From: Agromyces atrinae
GTDB lineage: Bacteria > Actinomycetota > Actinomycetes > Actinomycetales > Microbacteriaceae
Assembly: GCF_013407835.1 (NCBI RefSeq)
Contig: NZ_JACCBI010000001.1
Location: 992,001 to 1,056,000, forward strand
Direction: 5' to 3'
DNA length: 64,000 nucleotides
Under the pieces are notes generated by a model, which was not told the DNA's origin, ran no database searches, and worked only from the letters and a program-made list of their open reading frames with translations. The position numbers and the translations under genes are program-made. This document shows, in pieces, positions 45,892-53,658 of the stretch. Positions within the stretch are counted from its first letter, which is position 1. Every line of letters starts with the position of its first letter.

Positions 45892-46392
45892 TCAGCGCTC
45901 GTAGCGGAGGAAGCGGTAGGTGAGGCCCGTACGCGAGGTGTGCCAGCCGGTCTCGGGATCGGCGGCGACGAGTCTCCACGACGTGTCGATGACCGGCGCC
46001 GCGGTGTCGCCCTCGACGTCGGCATCGATCTCGGTCACCTCGAGCACATCGGCCCGAGCGATCGACTGCTCGTAGATCTGTGCACCGCCGACGATCCAGA
46101 TCGCCTCGCCGCCGTCATCCGCCGCGATGTCGAGGGCCGACTCGAGCGAGTCGGCCGCGATCGCTCCGGCGAAGTCGTCGGCGGTGCGCGAGACGACGAT
46201 GTTCCGTCGGCCCGGGAGCGGACGGAAGCGCGGCGGGATCGACTCCCACGTGCGGCGGCCCATGATGACGGATGACTGCCCCGTCACGTCACGGAAGTGG
46301 GCGAGATCCTCGGGCAGGCGCCACGGCATCACGCCACCGGCACCGATGATTCCGCCCCGCGCCTGCGCCCAGACGAGACCGATGCGCGTCAT
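45892..46392 (-). CDS. folA: Dihydrofolate reductase
   Basis: This 166-residue enzyme reduces dihydrofolate with NADPH. It begins with [33 protein letters not shown]29 is the catalytic acid, and the GRRTWESIP nucleotide-binding segment is present. Its ATG overlaps the thyA stop as ATGA. Thymidylate synthase makes the dihydrofolate that this enzyme recycles, so the coupling is functional. Confidence 0.97.
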   Translation of the reverse strand: MTRIGLVWAQARGGIIGAGGVMPWRLPEDLAHFRDVTGQSSVIMGRRTWESIPPRFRPLPGRRNIVVSRTADDFAGAIAADSLESALDIAADDGGEAIWIVGGAQIYEQSIARADVLEVTEIDADVEGDTAAPVIDTSWRLVAADPETGWHTSRTGLTYRFLRYER

Positions 46393-47198
46393 ACGGCGAC
46401 GGCGGCGCGAATCGCGGGGTGGTGCTCGTAACCCTCGACGACGAGGTCGTCGAACGTGTAGTCGAAGATCGAGTCGCGCGCGGTCTCGATGCGGAGTGTC
46501 GGCGGCGCGAAGGGCTCGCGCGTGAGCTGCTCAGTGACCTGCTCGACGTGGTTGTCGTAGATGTGGCAGTCGCCGCCCGTCCACACGAAGTCGCCGACCT
46601 CGAGGCCGGTCTGCGCGGCGACGAGGTGGGTGAGGAGCGCGTAGCTCGCGATGTTGAACGGAACGCCGAGGAAGAGGTCGGCGCTGCGCTGGTAGAGCTG
46701 GCAGCTGAGCTTGCCGTCGGCGACGTAGAACTGGAAGAGCGCGTGGCACGGCGCGAGAGCCATGTCTGGGATGTCGGCGGGATTCCACGCCGACACGATG
46801 AGACGCCGCGAGTCGGGGTTCGTGCGGATCTGCTCGATGACGTCGGAGATCTGGTCGATCTGCTCACCGCTCGGCGTCGGCCACGATCGCCACTGCACGC
46901 CGTAGACGGGGCCGAGCTCCCCCGCGTCATCCGCCCACTCGTCCCAGATGCTCACGCCGTTCTCGGTGAGCCAGCCGATGTTCGACTCGCCGCGGAGGAA
47001 CCACAGCAGCTCGTACGCGATCGACTTGAAGTGCACGCGCTTCGTCGTGACGAGGGGGAATCCCTCGGAGAGATCGAAGCGGATCTGGCGCCCGAAGACG
47101 CTGCGCGTGCCGGTACCGGTGCGATCCGACTTCTGCGTGCCGTTCGCCAGCACGTCGCGGAGCAGGTCTTCGTAGGGGGTGGGGATCGGAGCGCTCAT
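46389..47198 (-). CDS. thyA: Thymidylate synthase (ThyA type)
   Basis: This 269-residue enzyme methylates dUMP to dTMP with methylene-THF. Nucleophile C151 is in [11 protein letters not shown]; the dUMP-binding [10 protein letters not shown] and FNIASYALL are intact. I chose ATG 47198 because upstream frame continues into the divergent gene. TAGCAT lies 7 bases before the ATG, so the thyA-folA message may be leaderless. It is divergent from the thioredoxin-like gene. Confidence 0.97.
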   Translation of the reverse strand: MSAPIPTPYEDLLRDVLANGTQKSDRTGTGTRSVFGRQIRFDLSEGFPLVTTKRVHFKSIAYELLWFLRGESNIGWLTENGVSIWDEWADDAGELGPVYGVQWRSWPTPSGEQIDQISDVIEQIRTNPDSRRLIVSAWNPADIPDMALAPCHALFQFYVADGKLSCQLYQRSADLFLGVPFNIASYALLTHLVAAQTGLEVGDFVWTGGDCHIYDNHVEQVTEQLTREPFAPPTLRIETARDSIFDYTFDDLVVEGYEHHPAIRAAVAV

Positions 47199-47205
47199 CG
47201 CCTCG

Positions 47206-47211
47206 ATGCTA
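47206..47211 (-). promoter_or_regulatory. Candidate -10 box for thyA-folA
   Basis: TAGCAT on the minus strand ends 7 bases before the thyA ATG. Confidence 0.45.
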
Positions 47212-47288
47212 CCCCGCCCAGCGCCCGTCGCGGCCGAGTCCGCACCGTCACGGACCGTCATACTTCCGCCCGTCGGCGCCGCCGGTTT

Positions 47289-47294
47289 TACCCT
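47289..47294 (+). promoter_or_regulatory. Candidate -10 box for the thioredoxin-like/DUF4395 pair
   Basis: TACCCT ends 6 bases before the ATG at 47301. No ribosome-binding site is present. Confidence 0.4.
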
Positions 47295-47300
47295 CGGGTG

Positions 47301-47732
47301 ATGGAGTGGTCTCTCGCGATCGGCGCCGCCGTGGCGCTCGTCGTCGCGACGACCATCGGCGGCCTCATCTGGAGCCGCCGCCAGGGAGCCGTGCGGGCCG
47401 GCGGCCTCGACAGGGTCTCCGCCGCGGATGTCGGTGTCGAGGCCCTCGGTGGGAGCGCGACGCTCCTGCAGTTCTCGACCGAGTTCTGCAGTCGATGCCC
47501 CGGAACGGCACGTGCACTCGGCTCGATCGCCGCCGAGCGCGAGGGCGTGGACCACATCGACGTGGATCTGACGCACCGCGCCGACCTCGCCTCGGCGTTC
47601 AGGGTCACGCAGACTCCGACGACACTCATCGTCGACGGCGACGGCATCGTCCGTGCGCGCATCGGCGGCCCTCCCCGGCCGGACGCCGTCCGGGAACAAC
47701 TCGATCTCATCTCCAGGAGCAGCCATGTCTGA
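47301..47732 (+). CDS. Membrane-anchored thioredoxin-like protein
   Basis: The 143-residue protein has an N-terminal membrane helix (about 4-24) and a thioredoxin fold. The active-site motif is CSRC (C63, C66), with cis-Pro in [13 protein letters not shown]. Given the anchor, the domain's side of the membrane is uncertain. It overlaps the next gene, DUF4395, by 8 bases, a pairing seen repeatedly in Actinobacteria, so the two probably act together in thiol redox chemistry. This is inference. Confidence 0.85.
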   Translation: MEWSLAIGAAVALVVATTIGGLIWSRRQGAVRAGGLDRVSAADVGVEALGGSATLLQFSTEFCSRCPGTARALGSIAAEREGVDHIDVDLTHRADLASAFRVTQTPTTLIVDGDGIVRARIGGPPRPDAVREQLDLISRSSHV

Positions 47733-48183
47733 CACGAGCCACACGTCTGTCGATCCTCGCGGTCCGCGCTTCAGCGCCGGCATCACCGCGGTCCTCCTCC
47801 TCGTCGTCGTGATCCTCGGACTCGGCGGCGCGGCCACCGCGGCCTTCTGGCTGTTGGTCGTGCTCGCAGCGCTCTTCGCCTGGGGCGCGTTCGCCGGAGT
47901 GGCGCGTCATCCGTTCGGGCTCCTGTTCAAGGCCGTCATCCGGCCTCGGCTCTCACCGCCGAGCGAACTCGAGGATTCGCGCCCGCCGACATTCGCGCAG
48001 GGCGTCGGACTCGTCGTCACGCTCGCCGGTGTCATCCTGGCCCTGTTCGGCCTTCCCCTCGCCGTGCCGATCGCCGCGGCCGCAGCCTTCATCGCGGCCT
48101 TCCTGAACGCGGCCTTCGGGTACTGCCTCGGCTGCCAGATCTACCTGCTCCTCGTGCGCGCACGCGTCATCCCGCAGACCTGA
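47725..48183 (+). CDS. DUF4395 membrane protein
   Basis: This 152-residue protein has four hydrophobic segments (about 18-35, 38-58, 93-113, 113-132) and ends with a conserved CLGC motif (C134, C137) at the edge of the last helix. It matches DUF4395, a family of unknown role often next to thioredoxin-like genes. The CxxC could exchange electrons with the upstream CSRC protein. ATG 47725 has CAGGAGC six bases upstream. Confidence 0.85.
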   Translation: MSDTSHTSVDPRGPRFSAGITAVLLLVVVILGLGGAATAAFWLLVVLAALFAWGAFAGVARHPFGLLFKAVIRPRLSPPSELEDSRPPTFAQGVGLVVTLAGVILALFGLPLAVPIAAAAAFIAAFLNAAFGYCLGCQIYLLLVRARVIPQT

Positions 48184-48224
48184 GAGTCGCCCTCGACCCA
48201 CTGACTGCGGAGCGCGCCCGCGGC

Positions 48225-48230
48225 TAGGCT
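48225..48230 (+). promoter_or_regulatory. Candidate -10 box for osmC-like gene
   Basis: TAGGCT lies about 31 bases before the ATG, allowing a normal leader that carries GAGGAGG. Confidence 0.45.
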
Positions 48231-48261
48231 GGAGCCCCATTCGGCGATCGAGGAGGACCCC

Positions 48262-48687
48262 ATGGCAATCACGAGCGAAGCGACAACGGTCTGGACCGGC
48301 ACCCTGTTCGAAGGCTCGGGCACCGTCGCCCTCGATTCGTCGAAGGCGGCATCGTTCCCCGTGAACTGGAAGGCGCGCGCCGAGGGCGACGCCGGAACCA
48401 CGAACCCCGAAGAACTGCTCGGCGCGGCCCACTCGGCCTGCTTCTCGATGGCGCTCTCGCACGCGCTCGCTCAGGCAGGACATACCGCCGAGAGCATCCA
48501 GACCACCGCCGCCGTGACGTTCGAACCCGGCAAGGGCGTCACCGGCTCCCACCTCCTCGTCGCGGCTCGCGTGCCCGGCCTCTCGGAGGACGAGTTCCAG
48601 ACCTTCGCGAACGACGCCAAGGCGAACTGCCCGATCTCGCAGGCTCTCGCCGGCATCTCGATCACCATCGAAGCGGAGCTCGCGTAG
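48262..48687 (+). CDS. OsmC-family peroxiredoxin
   Basis: This 141-residue OsmC/Ohr-fold thiol peroxidase has both redox cysteines, C60 (AAHSACFSMA) and C123 (KANCPISQAL). It detoxifies organic or fatty-acid hydroperoxides in the cytoplasm. It is closer to OsmC than Ohr by motif spacing. ATG 48262 has GAGGAGG. The TIGR01777 epimerase gene starts 3 bases after its stop, so the two form an operon. Confidence 0.92.
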   Translation: MAITSEATTVWTGTLFEGSGTVALDSSKAASFPVNWKARAEGDAGTTNPEELLGAAHSACFSMALSHALAQAGHTAESIQTTAAVTFEPGKGVTGSHLLVAARVPGLSEDEFQTFANDAKANCPISQALAGISITIEAELA

Positions 48688-48690
48688 CCC

Positions 48691-49578
48691 GTGCGCATCC
48701 TGATCTCCGGAGCCTCGGGCTTCATCGGAACGGCTCTCGTCGACAAGCTGCGCGCCGAGGGCCACGAGGTCACTCGCCTCGTGCGGCATCAGACGACCGC
48801 TCCCGACGAGGTCAACTGGTCGCCGGCCGCCGGCATCCTCGACTTCCGGGCGATGGATGACGCGGACGCCGTCATCAACCTGTCGGGCGCGTCGATCTCT
48901 CGACTGCCCTGGACGAAGAAGTACCGACGCGAGATCCTCGAATCGAGAGTGACGGCGACGCGCACGCTCGCCGATGCGATGCGTCAGGCGGCGAACCCGC
49001 CGTCGGTCTTCCTCAGCGGTTCGGCCGTCGGCTTCTACGGAGATCGACCGGGCGAGCTCCTCACCGAGTACTCGTCGCACGGCGAGTCGTTCCTGACCGA
49101 CGTCACGCTGCGCTGGGAGGAGACCGCGGCCCTCGCCCCGAGCGATACCCGTGTCGTCACCTTCCGCACCGGGGTCGTCGTGGGCGACGCCGGCGCCATG
49201 AAGCCCGTGCGCCTGCTGACGAAGCTCGGCGTCTCGGGCCGTCTCGGCACGGGCGGTCAGCACTGGCCGTGGATCAGCATCGAGGACGAAGTGCGCGCGA
49301 TCGTGCACCTCCTCGACTCGACGCTGAGCGGCCCGGTCAATCTCGTCGGACCGAACCCGGCGACCGCCGATGCGATCATGAGCGAACTGGCGAGGCGGAT
49401 GCATCGGCCGTACCTCATCCCCGTACCGGAGCGACTCCTCGAGGTCGTCCTCGGCGACGCCGCCGACGAGTTGCTCCTCGCGAGCCAGAAGGTGCGGCCG
49501 GCCCGCCTGCTCGGCGACGGATTCCGCTTCACCCACTCGACATCCGATCAGGCGATCGACGCGATGCTCGCGCGCTGA
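48691..49578 (+). CDS. TIGR01777-family NAD(P)-binding epimerase
   Basis: The 295-residue extended-SDR protein has a Rossmann motif SGASGFIGTALVDKL near the N terminus, the ESRVTATRTLADAM segment, SGSAVGFYG and a C-terminal DUF1731-like domain (about 245-295). These define TIGR01777 (YfcH-type) proteins, whose substrate is unknown; some members were linked by name to SulA, without proof. GTG 48691 follows the osmC-like gene directly. It ends at a strong bidirectional terminator. Confidence 0.88.
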   Translation: MRILISGASGFIGTALVDKLRAEGHEVTRLVRHQTTAPDEVNWSPAAGILDFRAMDDADAVINLSGASISRLPWTKKYRREILESRVTATRTLADAMRQAANPPSVFLSGSAVGFYGDRPGELLTEYSSHGESFLTDVTLRWEETAALAPSDTRVVTFRTGVVVGDAGAMKPVRLLTKLGVSGRLGTGGQHWPWISIEDEVRAIVHLLDSTLSGPVNLVGPNPATADAIMSELARRMHRPYLIPVPERLLEVVLGDAADELLLASQKVRPARLLGDGFRFTHSTSDQAIDAMLAR

Positions 49579-49590
49579 ACGATCTCACGA

Positions 49591-49625
49591 CGAAGGCCCC
49601 CGATCGACTTGATCGGGGGCCTTCG
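49591..49625. terminator. Bidirectional terminator between the epimerase gene and tig
   Basis: A perfect 15-bp stem (49591-49605 with 49611-49625) around GACTT lies between convergent stops, 12 bases from each gene. It should serve both transcripts. Confidence 0.85.
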
Positions 49626-49637
49626 CGTGAAGTACGA

Positions 49638-51053
49638 CTACTCGGAGTCGGCGTCCTTCTTGGCAGGAGCCTTCTTCTTCGCGGGAGCCTTCTTCTTGGG
49701 CTTCTCTTCGACGACCTCTTCGGTCACCTCGGCCTCGGCGGCGGCCTCGTCGGCGTCATCCGCCTCATCGTCGGCGACGACTGCGGTGAAGTCGGACAGG
49801 TCGACGGCCTTGCCGTCGGAGTCGACGACCGTGACCTTGCCGAGCGCGATCGCGAGGGCCTTGTTGCGCGCGACCTCGCCGACCATCGCCGGGATCTGGC
49901 CGTTCTCGCTGAGCGCCTGGACGAAGTCGTTCGGGCTCATGCCGTACTGCGAGGCGCCCTGCACGAGGTACTGGGTGAGCTCTTCCTGGCTGACCTGGAC
50001 CTTCTCGGCCTCGGCGACGGCGTCGAGCAGGATCTGCGTGCGGAAGTTCTTCTCGCTCGCCTCGGTGACCTCTGCGCGGTGCTCGTCGTCTTCGAGACGG
50101 TTCTCGCCCTCGAGGTGACGGTGCACCTCGTCGTCGATGACCGACTGCGCGAGGGGGATCTCGACGAGCTCGAGGAGCTTCTCGACGAGGAGGTCGCGGG
50201 CCTGTGCACCCTGACCGAAGGTCTTCGACGTGGCGACCTGCTCGGCGAGGCTCGCACGAAGCTCGTCGAGGGTGTCGAACTCGCTCGCGATCTGAGCGAA
50301 GTCGTCGTCGGCTGCGGGGAGCTCGCGCTCCTTGACGGCCGTGACGGTCACCGTGATCTCGGCGGTCTCGCCGGCGTGGTCGCCACCGAGGAGCTCCGAG
50401 TTGAAGGTCGTGGTCTCGTCGGCCGAGAGCGTGTCGAGCGCCTCGTCGATGCCCTCGAGCAGTTCGCCCGAGCCGAGCTCGTACGAGATTCCGCTCGCGG
50501 AGTCGACCTCGTTGTCACCGATCTTGGCGGTGAGGTCGATGGTGAGGAAGTCACCGGTCTTCGCGGCGCGGTCGACCGTGATGAGCGTTCCGAAACGGCT
50601 GCGGAGACGGTCGAGCTCGTCGTCGACCTCGGTGTCGGCGATCTCTGCCGCGTCGACCGTGAGCGTGACGCCCGAGTAGTCGGGGAGCTCGATCTCGGGG
50701 CGGACGTCGACCTCGATCGAGAGGAGGAGGTCTCCCGAGAAGTCCTTGTCGCTCGGCCACTCGACGATGTCTGCCTCGGGGCGACCGAGGGCGCGCAGGC
50801 CGTGCTCGGCGATCGCGGCGCGGTAGAAGCCGTCGAGGCCCTCGTTGACCGCGTGCTCGAGAACGGCACCCTTACCGACGCGCTGGTCGATGATGGGCGG
50901 CGGAACCTTGCCCTTGCGGAATCCGGGGATGTTGACCTGCTCGGCGATGTGGCCGTAGGCGTGGGTGATGCTGGGCTTCAGCTCTTCGGGCGTCACCGTG
51001 ATGGTGAGCTTGGCGCGCGTCGGGCTCAGCTTCTCAACCGAAGTAGTCGGCAT
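49638..51053 (-). CDS. tig: Trigger factor
   Basis: This 471-residue ribosome-bound chaperone has the ribosome-docking GFRKGKVPP signature (about 45-55), a FKBP-type PPIase domain (about 160-245) and a long C-terminal helical domain. An acidic-to-Lys-rich tail ([18 protein letters not shown] then Lys/Ala repeats) follows. ATG 51053 has AGGAGA upstream and a leader of about 150 bases. In many Actinobacteria clpP1-clpP2 follow tig; here a terminator follows instead. Confidence 0.97.
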   Translation of the reverse strand: MPTTSVEKLSPTRAKLTITVTPEELKPSITHAYGHIAEQVNIPGFRKGKVPPPIIDQRVGKGAVLEHAVNEGLDGFYRAAIAEHGLRALGRPEADIVEWPSDKDFSGDLLLSIEVDVRPEIELPDYSGVTLTVDAAEIADTEVDDELDRLRSRFGTLITVDRAAKTGDFLTIDLTAKIGDNEVDSASGISYELGSGELLEGIDEALDTLSADETTTFNSELLGGDHAGETAEITVTVTAVKERELPAADDDFAQIASEFDTLDELRASLAEQVATSKTFGQGAQARDLLVEKLLELVEIPLAQSVIDDEVHRHLEGENRLEDDEHRAEVTEASEKNFRTQILLDAVAEAEKVQVSQEELTQYLVQGASQYGMSPNDFVQALSENGQIPAMVGEVARNKALAIALGKVTVVDSDGKAVDLSDFTAVVADDEADDADEAAAEAEVTEEVVEEKPKKKAPAKKKAPAKKDADSE

Positions 51054-51099
51054 GGGGAAGATCTCCTGTTTGGTGGAAGTTCGTGGCGAGTCGGGCTGC

Positions 51100-51122
51100 T
51101 GGTCGGGGCGACAGGATTCGAA
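51100..51122 (-). repeat. 23-bp partial copy of the tRNA-Pro 3' end (att-like scar)
   Basis: These 23 bases are identical to 51283-51305, which encode the T loop, acceptor 3' strand and CCA of tRNA-Pro. Bases on either side differ. The copy lies 183 bp downstream of the tRNA in transcription direction, inside the tig leader. Duplicated tRNA 3' ends are the usual attachment-site remnants of integrating elements. A degraded tandem tRNA is the alternative. Confidence 0.75.
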
Positions 51123-51205
51123 AATGCAGCGCCAAACTAAACCCGGACAAGCGTAGTTGACCCGGGCGCGACAGCCCAATCGATGGGAACCGATCGATGG
51201 TGATC

Positions 51206-51211
51206 AGCCTA
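51206..51211 (-). promoter_or_regulatory. Candidate -10 box for tig
   Basis: TAGGCT on the minus strand lies about 153 bases before the tig ATG, between the tRNA-Pro gene and the 23-bp repeat. Confidence 0.4.
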
Positions 51212-51282
51212 TCGTGATGGCGTCGTGTGACACCTGAATGAGACGGTGTTCGGCCACGGGCGAACACGCCCGACCCCGATCG

Positions 51283-51360
51283 TGGTCGGGGCGACAGGAT
51301 TCGAACCTGCGACCTCCCGCTCCCAAAGCGGGCGCTCTAGCCAAGCTGAGCTACGCCCCG
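51283..51360 (-). tRNA. tRNA-Pro (TGG anticodon)
   Basis: A 78-base cloverleaf is encoded, CCA included: acceptor CGGGGCG paired with CGCCCCG, anticodon stem CCCGC/GCGGG with loop carrying TGG, and T loop TTCGAAT. The TGG anticodon reads proline codons CCA/CCG. A TAGACT -10 candidate lies at 51410-51415. The 3' end is duplicated at 51100-51122. Confidence 0.96.
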
Positions 51361-51409
51361 AGTCGGCTCTGCGACCCGGTGTTCCGCCGACCAGGGCGGG
51401 AACTCGGCA

Positions 51410-51415
51410 AGTCTA
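51410..51415 (-). promoter_or_regulatory. Candidate -10 box for tRNA-Pro
   Basis: TAGACT lies about 50 bases before the mature tRNA-Pro 5' end on the minus strand. Confidence 0.4.
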
Positions 51416-51486
51416 GTGGCACGCCTCGCGAGCGATCACCGATGCCGACGGATGACGCGCGCGATGGCCGTGCACGATGAAGCGCT

Positions 51487-51550
51487 CATCCTGTATTAGG
51501 ATGTTCGAGTGCCCGTTCGCGGGCCACGACCGATTTCTCTCCGGAGAAAT
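51487..51550 (+). promoter_or_regulatory. Promoter and leader hairpin of tRNA-Gly
   Basis: TAGGAT (51497-51502) is a -10 candidate. It lies in an inverted repeat, CATCCT-N5-AGGATG (51487-51503). A 7-bp hairpin ATTTCTC/GAGAAAT (51533-51539 with 51544-51550) ends three bases before the mature tRNA, where it could guide RNase P or 5' processing. Confidence 0.4.
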
Positions 51551-51552
51551 TC

Positions 51553-51626
51553 GGGGCTGTAGCTTAGTGGTAAAGCCTCTGTCTTCCAAACAGATGATGC
51601 GAGTTCGATTCTCGTCAGCCCCTCCA
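51553..51626 (+). tRNA. tRNA-Gly (TCC anticodon)
   Basis: A 74-base tRNA with encoded CCA: acceptor GGGGCTG paired with CAGCCCC, D arm AGCTTAGTGGTAAAGCC, anticodon loop containing TCC in CTGTCTTCCAAACAG, and T loop TTCGATT. It reads GGA/GGG glycine codons. It diverges from tRNA-Pro. Confidence 0.96.
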
Positions 51627-51676
51627 GATCGGCTTCTCCCCCACGCTCTCTGCGGGGTCATAGCTCGTGCGCGCTG

Positions 51677-52102
51677 TTAGGCAGGCTCGGGATCGTCGCC
51701 GCGCGACCAGGCGATCGCGATGAGCTCGCGCAGCACGTCGAGGTCGAGATCGTCGAGCTTCTTCGCGTAGATGCAGCCGGCTCCCTCGGTGTAGGTGCCG
51801 AGTCTCGGCAGCAGCGCGGCTCCGTCGGGCAGATCCTTGAGGCCGTAGAACGTCAGTTGCGCCTTGCGAGGCGAGAACGCGGTCTTCGGCCAGGTGCCAC
51901 GGGTTCGCGGGTTCGCGGCGGAGATGTATCGGAAGCTCCCGTAGCCGACCATCGTCGGACCCCACATCACGGGGTCCGTGCCCGTCACCTCATGGAAGAT
52001 CTCCGCGAGTCGAGCGCCTTCGTCTCGTCTCCGCGGCGTGGCGGCCGAGGCGAGGAACGCCTCGACATCGGCATCCGTCGGTCCGGTCTTCGCTTCAGCC
52101 AT
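51677..52102 (-). CDS. DUF1801 protein
   Basis: This 141-residue protein fits DUF1801 (YdhG/YjhA-like, alpha-beta fold). Family features are VEAFLASAATPRRRDEGARLAEIFHEVTG, the MWGPTMVGYGSFRY core, FSPRKAQLTFYG and GAGCIYAKKLDDLDLDVLRELI. An iron-chaperone role was proposed for distant homologues, but no function can be assigned here. ATG 52102 has AAGGAAC upstream. It is followed by tRNA-Gly from the opposite strand and lies downstream of the AraC gene on the same strand. Confidence 0.85.
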   Translation of the reverse strand: MAEAKTGPTDADVEAFLASAATPRRRDEGARLAEIFHEVTGTDPVMWGPTMVGYGSFRYISAANPRTRGTWPKTAFSPRKAQLTFYGLKDLPDGAALLPRLGTYTEGAGCIYAKKLDDLDLDVLRELIAIAWSRGDDPEPA

Positions 52103-52139
52103 GATCTGTTCCTTCGGGGTGCTCCGGCGTCGCCCGGGC

Positions 52140-53159
52140 TCACGCCGACCGTTCGGCCACGTTCGGTTCGCGGCGGTACTCGGTCGGTGTCACGCCGAAG
52201 CGGCGGACGAACTGAGAGCGGAAGGTGTTCGCGTTGGCGAAGCCCGTCGACGCGGCGACCTCGCCGATCGGCGCGTGAGGGTGATCGAGCAGCAGGCGGC
52301 GGGCCGACTCGATGCGCCGCTCGGCGATGAGGTCGGCCAGCCCGTCTTCGTCGGGACTGAAGTACCGGTAGAGCTGGCGACGGCTGAGGTGAAGAGCGCG
52401 TGCGATCGAGTCGACCGAGAACTCGGGAGACCGGTGCCGGCGCTCGATGAGGTCGCGCACCGTCGAGCGGACGTAGAGAGTACGGTCCTCCAGGCGTCGC
52501 GCACGGCCGACGGCCTGAGCGACGGTCGCGCGCACCAGGTCGAGGACGGCCAGTTCGACGTCGGCGACGTCGCCGGCCGTGCCGTCGACGACCGCCTCGT
52601 GCACGAAGTGGTTGACGAAGGTGCGAGTCGCGCGCGTCAAGGGAGAGTCGGGAAGAGGGAGAGCGGCGACGGCTACGAGTTCGTCGCGGGCGACGCCCAG
52701 GAGCTCGAGCGGAACCTGGAGGCCCACGGGCTCGGTCACGCCGGGGTGCTCCATGACGAAGGGCACGTCGGTCAGGAGGAGCGTCGAGCGCCCGGGCGCG
52801 ATGACCGCGGCGTTCTCACCCTGTCGACAGATCACTCCCCCGCGGTTCTGGGCGCCGAAGATGATGGCGCCCTCCGACTCCTCGGCGATCCATCGCTCGG
52901 TGCGGCTCGTCGTCAGGGGCGTCTGCAGTCGCGCCGACATCGCGACGTGCACGAGGGGCACGAGAGCGAGGCGTGCGCTGAATTCCGCGGCATCCGGGGA
53001 GACGACGTCCATCCCGCGCGCGAACTGGGCGAGGCCCGCCGCACCGTCGAAGGACATGACGCTCGTCGGCGCTTCGACTCGGCGAGCGCCGGCGGAGGGA
53101 ACCGCCCCGACCAGCCGGTCGAACCACGCGATGACATCGTCGTCAGTGAACCCCGCCAA
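52140..53159 (-). CDS. AraC-family transcriptional regulator
   Basis: This 339-residue regulator has an N-terminal AraC_binding_2-type domain (about 30-190) and a C-terminal pair of HTH motifs (about 235-330). The second helix pair is PIGEVAASTGFANANTFRSQFVRRFGVTPTEYR. The start is TTG at 53159, supported by GGAGGG five bases upstream and by MAGFTDDDVIAWFDRL reading naturally. No ATG or GTG in frame lies nearby. The effector is unknown; the DUF1801 gene 37 bases downstream may be co-transcribed. Confidence 0.88.
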   Translation of the reverse strand: MAGFTDDDVIAWFDRLVGAVPSAGARRVEAPTSVMSFDGAAGLAQFARGMDVVSPDAAEFSARLALVPLVHVAMSARLQTPLTTSRTERWIAEESEGAIIFGAQNRGGVICRQGENAAVIAPGRSTLLLTDVPFVMEHPGVTEPVGLQVPLELLGVARDELVAVAALPLPDSPLTRATRTFVNHFVHEAVVDGTAGDVADVELAVLDLVRATVAQAVGRARRLEDRTLYVRSTVRDLIERRHRSPEFSVDSIARALHLSRRQLYRYFSPDEDGLADLIAERRIESARRLLLDHPHAPIGEVAASTGFANANTFRSQFVRRFGVTPTEYRREPNVAERSA

Positions 53160-53298
53160 TACAACCCTCCAGCATCGTCGCGGCGGTCGAACCGCCCCAG
53201 CCGAGCCTACCGAGGCCGAGACGGTGGGGCGGTTCGACGCGGCTGGCGGGGGCGGATGACGCGTGCCCCCGTTCGCGTCACATCAGGGTGAGCGTCGT

Positions 53299-53466
53299 TC
53301 ACTCGCCCTCGAGGACGTTGCGCTCCTCCTTGATGAGGCCGCGCAGCTCCTCCTCGGAGTGATCGCGCGTGAGCTCGATCGCCGCATGTTCGGCATCGGG
53401 CGGGCTGGGGTGTCCGTTCGCCTCGCGCAGTTCGAGATACTCGCGAGCCAGTTCGAGGTGTGCCAT
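53299..53466 (-). CDS. Small acidic protein of unknown function (55 residues)
   Basis: A 55-codon frame starts at ATG 53466, with GGGAAGGA upstream at a suitable distance. It begins MAHLELAREYLELREANGH, continues through PPDAEHAAIELTRDHSEE and ends NVLEGE. Nearly every third position is G or C, as in neighbouring genes. The peptide is acidic and mostly helical, with a Pro-rich break (HPSPPD). I do not recognise a family. It stands alone between the AraC gene and dps, both well separated. Confidence 0.65.
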   Translation of the reverse strand: MAHLELAREYLELREANGHPSPPDAEHAAIELTRDHSEEELRGLIKEERNVLEGE

Positions 53467-53587
53467 GGTCCGTCCTTCCCTGGCGCATCGTCGCGCCGTT
53501 CATTCGACACTAGGGCGACTCGTCGATTCATGCACCCGTCATACGGCGACTCGCCTTGTCATACGGGTGAGCGGAGCCTTATCTTGC

Positions 53588-53615
53588 TTGCGAATAAATG
53601 TCACCGGCGTAGCGT
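53588..53615 (+). promoter_or_regulatory. Candidate dps promoter
   Basis: TTGCGA (53588-53593) and TAGCGT (53610-53615) are separated by 16 bases. They would start transcription about 37 bases before the dps ATG. The 192-base gap between the small gene and dps holds nothing else recognisable. Confidence 0.4.
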
Positions 53616-53658
53616 TGTCATCACCGAGAGAACGTAGAGACAAGGAAAGGTGCACACG

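Noticed and set aside
51257-51272. 6-bp hairpin after tRNA-Pro as a terminator
   Set aside because: The stem is short and no T-run follows; it could occur by chance at this GC content.
51100-51360. Integrated phage or island at tRNA-Pro
   Set aside because: Only the duplicated 23 bp remain. There is no integrase, no cargo and no compositional shift.
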